Shown here one piece after another: positions 60,786 to 64,000 of a stretch of DNA of 64,000 nt. Position numbers and translations under genes: made by a program. Each line of letters starts with the position of its first letter. The stretch's first letter is position 1. The stretch comes from Paraburkholderia sp. Tr-20389 (lineage in GTDB: Bacteria > Pseudomonadota > Gammaproteobacteria > Burkholderiales > Burkholderiaceae), in contig NZ_JAAGPD010000043.1 in NCBI RefSeq assembly GCF_017104565.1, forward strand, positions 32,592-96,591. The letters run 5' to 3'. The notes beneath the pieces were generated by a model. That model saw only the letters and a list, made by a program, of their open reading frames with translations, was not told where the DNA came from and did no database searches.

Positions 60786-62177
60786 ATGAAGCGCACTCTC
60801 ATTGCAGCCGCTGTCCTCGCAGCCGCCTCGTCGAGCGTCTTCGCGAGCCCGCTGAAGAACCCGTTCATCTTCAATGCGACGCTGGTCGGTGAAGCCGTCG
60901 GTATCGAAGGGTTCGTCACGCTGTTCGGCTGCGTCGGCGTCTCCAGCACCGCGGGCGCCGTCGTCAACAACACGCAGCACGCCTACGGCAACGCGTCGAT
61001 CAGCCCGAACGCCCAGTCGTACACGTCCGGTTCCGTGACGACGCGGATCGACAACAGCTACAAGTCGATCGACGGCGGCGGCAAGGCCTGGGCTTCGCTG
61101 TCGACCTCGCACTCGTCCGAATCGTATAGCGCGCAGGGCTATCAGGCCTCGGCGGGCTACAAGTACGGCGAGCAGAGCAGCTCGGTCAAGGGCGGCGGCT
61201 TCGAGTTCAGCGCCCAGGCCGCGGCCATCGAAGGCGGCTTCAGCCATGAGAGCCAGAATTCCGGCGGACACATCTCGGCAGGCGGTCATGCGAGCGGCAG
61301 CTACGAGTACGCGTCGCACAACACGCCGTGGAAGGGCTCCGGCTATGCCAGCGTGCAAGGCGGCCTGTCGGCGGGCTACAAGGAGTCGAGCTACAGCAAC
61401 AGCGAGCACGTGTCGGGCGGCTTCGCCGCAGTCGAAGCTTCCGGTCAGGGCAAGGTGTGGGGCTACCAGGCCAAGCAGGGCTCCGGCTACGTCGCCTATG
61501 GCGAGCAGTCGAGCGGCTATGACGTCGAAAAGTCGAAGACGCATGACAGCATGTCCGCGCAGTGGGGCTTCAGCTCGTCGGTCTCGAAGACGGATGTCGA
61601 GGTGTACGGCTCGGTCACCCAGCACATCAACACGCAGAAGGCGGGCACGCTGACGGCGACGACGGGCGCCAACGCGGCGACGAACGTGAGCGGCAACATC
61701 GGCGTCAACATCGCCGAAGGCGTGAACAACGCGCAAAGCAACGACGCGGCGCTCGCTTCCGTCGATGCCGGCAACGTGTTCGGCAACGCCCAGGTGTTCA
61801 ACACGCAAAGCTCGGGCGGCAAGGCGAAGATCAACAACTTCAATGTCAACGCGTCGGTCGGCGACGGCTCGCTGCAGTACGCATCGGGCAACGTCGGCGT
61901 GAACGTCGCGTCGGGCATCAGCAACGTGCAGAACAACAGCATGGCTGCTTCGACGTCGACGGTCTCGCGCAACCACGGCAGCGCGGCAATGGTGGCAACG
62001 GACGACTCGTCGCAATCGGCGGGCGTGGACTTCCGCGGATCGTTCGAAGGCACGGCGTCGCTCGGCGCCGGCGCCCTCAGCCACGCGACAGGCAACATCG
62101 GCGTGAACATCGCGGGCGGCGCGGGCAACGTGCAGCACAACGGCCTCGCCATCGCCTCGATGAACACCAGCCGCTAA
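60786..62177 (+). CDS. Large Ser/Gly-rich repeat protein, candidate major fibre subunit
   Basis: The 463-residue protein has the signal peptide MKRTLIAAAVLAAASSSVFA. Residues about 75-285 are rich in Ser, Gly, Tyr and His with no fixed repeat. The C-terminal part has SGNIGVNIAEGVNNAQSNDA, SGNVGVNVASGISNVQNNSM and TGNIGVNIAGGAGNVQHNGL, the same unit as in the preceding protein. These could stack as beta-arches of an extracellular fibre. AGCGAAA-type ribosome site precedes ATG. The antisense strand is also open for 532 codons, but this follows from the codon pattern. Confidence 0.8.
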   Translation: MKRTLIAAAVLAAASSSVFASPLKNPFIFNATLVGEAVGIEGFVTLFGCVGVSSTAGAVVNNTQHAYGNASISPNAQSYTSGSVTTRIDNSYKSIDGGGKAWASLSTSHSSESYSAQGYQASAGYKYGEQSSSVKGGGFEFSAQAAAIEGGFSHESQNSGGHISAGGHASGSYEYASHNTPWKGSGYASVQGGLSAGYKESSYSNSEHVSGGFAAVEASGQGKVWGYQAKQGSGYVAYGEQSSGYDVEKSKTHDSMSAQWGFSSSVSKTDVEVYGSVTQHINTQKAGTLTATTGANAATNVSGNIGVNIAEGVNNAQSNDAALASVDAGNVFGNAQVFNTQSSGGKAKINNFNVNASVGDGSLQYASGNVGVNVASGISNVQNNSMAASTSTVSRNHGSAAMVATDDSSQSAGVDFRGSFEGTASLGAGALSHATGNIGVNIAGGAGNVQHNGLAIASMNTSR

Positions 62178-62260
62178 ACGAGGCAGCGGTAACAGAAGCA
62201 GCCATACGGGATGTGCCGGCGGCCGATACAGCCGCCGGCACAATCTGGCAGGAGACCAGC

Positions 62261-62980
62261 ATGTCCGGGTTCGACCCGTTGCCGGCGTTACGACGCGCCG
62301 TATCCATCGCCGTGCTCGCAACTTGCGGATTGTGTGCGCAAGTGCACGCACAGGCGACCATCGACACGTCTACCCTCGCAGGTATTCCGCTTACTAAATC
62401 GGTGCACTCGATGAGGGACCTGCGTTACCGCCATATCGTCAGCCAGCAGTTCGACTACAGCTGCGGTGCGGCGGCGCTCGCGACCCTCCTCAAGTACGGC
62501 TACGGGATCGACATCCCCGAGACGGATCTGATCCGCCGGATGATGGTTTTCTCGACGCCGGAGGTCGTGGTCAAGAACGGCTTCTCGATGCTCGACATGA
62601 AGAAGTTCGTCGAGACGATCGGGCTGCGGGGCCGCGGGTTCCGGGTGAACACGGACGCGCTGTATCACCTCCAGATTCCCGTCATGGTTCTGATGAACCT
62701 CGACGGCTATGAGCATTTCGTGATCGTCAAGCACGCGCAGGACGGTCGCATCTTCATCGCGGACCCCGCACTCGGCAACCGGATCCTGCTCGAGGAGGAT
62801 TTCGCGAAGACATGGAATGGGCTCGTGTTCGCAGTCGTCGGGAAACCGTTCAGGGAGGATTCCCCGCTGTTGCAGGACAACGAGTCGCTGGCCTTGCGGC
62901 TGCGCGAGCGTGCGCTCAATAGCGGCACGGCAGCGACTCCTTTTGTCGAATACGGCTTGATCAAGGCAGACCTGTTCTGA
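62261..62980 (+). CDS. C39-peptidase-like exported protein (FapD-like)
   Basis: ATG 62,261 follows AGGAG and gives 239 residues with a signal peptide ending near CAQVHAQA. The papain-like C39 fold shows Cys68 in QQFDYSCGAAALATLLKYG, His in GYEHFVIVKHAQDGRIFIAD and the Asp that follows. FapD of the Fap amyloid system is a C39-like protein encoded with its amyloid subunits, and the context here is alike. It could process or guide subunits in the periplasm. The GG motif of the first protein of the row is a possible target. Confidence 0.85.
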   Translation: MSGFDPLPALRRAVSIAVLATCGLCAQVHAQATIDTSTLAGIPLTKSVHSMRDLRYRHIVSQQFDYSCGAAALATLLKYGYGIDIPETDLIRRMMVFSTPEVVVKNGFSMLDMKKFVETIGLRGRGFRVNTDALYHLQIPVMVLMNLDGYEHFVIVKHAQDGRIFIADPALGNRILLEEDFAKTWNGLVFAVVGKPFREDSPLLQDNESLALRLRERALNSGTAATPFVEYGLIKADLF

Positions 62981-62986
62981 CCACCC

Positions 62987-63793
62987 ATGAAGCACTCCCT
63001 CTCACAGCCCGGCCGCGCGTGTCTAGCGACAGTGATTGCCACGACTTGCGGCCTCGCAACGGGCGCCCACGCGCAGGACGTCTCGACGTTCCGCGACGTG
63101 GCGCCGGCGGCGATCCAGTGGCAAAGCGTCGGGGATGACGTGCTCGCCCAGCAGACCGGAAAAGGCGCGGGCGGACAAATGATCTCCGGTTTCGTTTTGA
63201 ACGTACTTTCGCAATGGCAGTTGCCGAACGGCGCGAATGCGCTCGCGCAAGGCTCCCTTTCCGTTGCACGCGATGCCGCGAACGCGCTGACGGCCCACGT
63301 CAATACGCTCGCGCACGTCGCCGACGGCCACGGCAATCCGGGCGCAGACCCGAATGCGCGGGCGGACGGCGGACAGCACATCGCGGTCAACGGCGTATCG
63401 CAGGTCACGCAGGTGGCGGGCGATCGCAACGCCGGATTCAACACGGCGACGATCGACTTCAACAACAATCCGCAACTGCTGGCGGGCGGCACGAATGCGC
63501 AGAGCGCGGCGGCATCGAACACCGCGGGCAACGTCAAGGCGGGCATCTCGTTCGGCAACGGCGGCGTGACCGTCGCGCTGCAGACGCCTGCCGGCATCGC
63601 TTCGCAAACCATTGCACCGGGCAACGCGCAACAGGCCGGCGCGATTGCACAACTGCTGCAGATTGCAGGCAACAACCAGCAAGTCGCCAACCAGTTGCAG
63701 CTCTCGCTGCAGACGGCACCCATGTCGTCCGCGATGCTGCGCCAGGCAGGCGTACTACAAGCCCTGCAAAACGCGGTGAATGCAAGGAGATAA
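62987..63793 (+). CDS. Exported protein of unknown function in the surface-fibre-like locus
   Basis: This 268-residue protein follows the C39-like gene by 6 bp. It has the signal peptide VIATTCGLATGAHAQ and a mature part with LSQWQLPNGANALAQGSLSV and a motif ITVNGVSQVTQVAGDRNAGF-like segment (HIAVNGVSQVTQVAGDRNAG). This is weakly similar to the VNQxAGxxN unit of the repeat proteins. Gln- and Asn-rich parts increase towards the end. It may be a further subunit or an anchor. Confidence 0.75.
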   Translation: MKHSLSQPGRACLATVIATTCGLATGAHAQDVSTFRDVAPAAIQWQSVGDDVLAQQTGKGAGGQMISGFVLNVLSQWQLPNGANALAQGSLSVARDAANALTAHVNTLAHVADGHGNPGADPNARADGGQHIAVNGVSQVTQVAGDRNAGFNTATIDFNNNPQLLAGGTNAQSAAASNTAGNVKAGISFGNGGVTVALQTPAGIASQTIAPGNAQQAGAIAQLLQIAGNNQQVANQLQLSLQTAPMSSAMLRQAGVLQALQNAVNARR

Positions 63794-63900
63794 GGCGGGC
63801 CGCCACCCGTCAACCCGTGTCACCAGGAGGAGAAGTTGTACCAAAGGCGGCAGCACTCAGAACGAACAGGCGCTGCCAGTTTCACCGGGGGAAGAAAACA

Positions 63901-64000
63901 ATGATGACCGAAACAACAGGCGGAAGGCCGCGGGTCCGGCTCGCGGCTATTCCTGCCGCGGCGATGCTGTTCGCGCTTTCGCAGGGGGTTTTCGCTCAGT
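63901..64000 (+). CDS. Start of an exported protein, cut by the window edge
   Basis: ATG 63,901 after a GGGGGAAG ribosome site opens a frame that reads a basic start, then IPAAAMLFALSQGVFAQ, a signal peptide. Only 33 residues are visible. It continues the same series and might encode the outer-membrane part of the system, but nothing here shows it. Confidence 0.65.
   Translation, partial: MMTETTGGRPRVRLAAIPAAAMLFALSQGVFAQ

Noticed and set aside
60753-62351. Open frame of 532 codons on the minus strand
   Set aside because: It is antisense to the repeat protein and rich in Arg/Val/Ala. The plus strand has signal peptide, ribosome site and repeat structure.

Overview
The window reads as chromosomal DNA of a beta-proteobacterium of the Burkholderia / Paraburkholderia / Caballeronia group. 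The basis is GC-rich codon use, a Burkholderia-type porin, a long-form (323-residue) thymidylate synthase, a VpsR-like sigma-54 activator and an imuA-imuB-dnaE2 cassette. This genus-level call is by recognition, not by search.

The main feature is a 54.4-kb genomic island (about 1,667-56,096) that has integrated inside the chromosomal thyA gene and cut it in two. The 3' part of thyA lies at 1,462-1,671 and the 5' part at 56,097-56,863, both on the minus strand. Joining the flanks through the shared 5-bp core ATGTG gives exactly 972 nt, an in-frame 323-codon thyA plus stop, so the ends of the element are fixed to the base. At its left end the island has a four-gene integration module: three different tyrosine recombinases (408, 700 and 621 aa) and a small helix-turn-helix/coiled-coil protein, in the order of the GInt (ginABCD) islands. 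Its last gene overlaps by 4 bp a complete but different thymidylate synthase (277 aa). The element therefore destroys an essential-type gene and carries a replacement in the same overlapping operon as its integrases.

Behind the integration module is a defence-type region (8.7-32.3 kb). It holds an ImmA/IrrE peptidase followed by a TIR-domain protein and an unknown protein, an M41-like orphan peptidase, and two genes with a WYL-like and a nuclease-like product. A CBASS locus (CD-NTase plus SLATT membrane effector) is followed without a gap by a PD-(D/E)XK-like gene. An SOS-box-controlled imuA-imuB-dnaE2 mutasome diverges from a SRAP (YedK/HMCES-type) gene. After it come a SIR2-domain protein inserted beside a duplicated dnaE2 tail, an HU-type protein with a lysine/alanine-rich arm, and an 1,164-aa protein ending in a trypsin-like protease.

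A metabolic block (about 33-49 kb) follows, bounded by direct repeats of about 400-480 bp. The left copy is preceded by a gapN remnant and the right copy follows the intact gapN. The block encodes a porin, a DapA-family aldolase, an iron alcohol dehydrogenase, a fused four-carbon acid sugar kinase/PdxA2 dehydrogenase, an SSS transporter, a BNR/sialidase-like protein, a DeoR regulator, an SDR, a triosephosphate isomerase, an NTF2-like exported protein and GapN. Together these suggest uptake of a sugar acid and its conversion through DHAP and GAP to 3-phosphoglycerate. The right part of the island (49.3-56.1 kb) holds a LysR regulator, a peroxiredoxin-like protein, a minus-strand row of small unknown genes facing an XRE regulator, and decayed integrase and primase pieces.

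The chromosomal flanks carry a Pro/Gln-rich DUF6600-type protein on the left. On the right are a sigma-54 enhancer-binding protein and, behind a candidate sigma-54 promoter, a row of exported proteins with repeated VNxAxGxxNxQxN units plus a C39-peptidase-like protein. This looks like a surface-fibre (functional-amyloid-like) locus that runs off the right edge. No tRNA, rRNA, CRISPR array, complete insertion sequence or conjugation machinery was seen.
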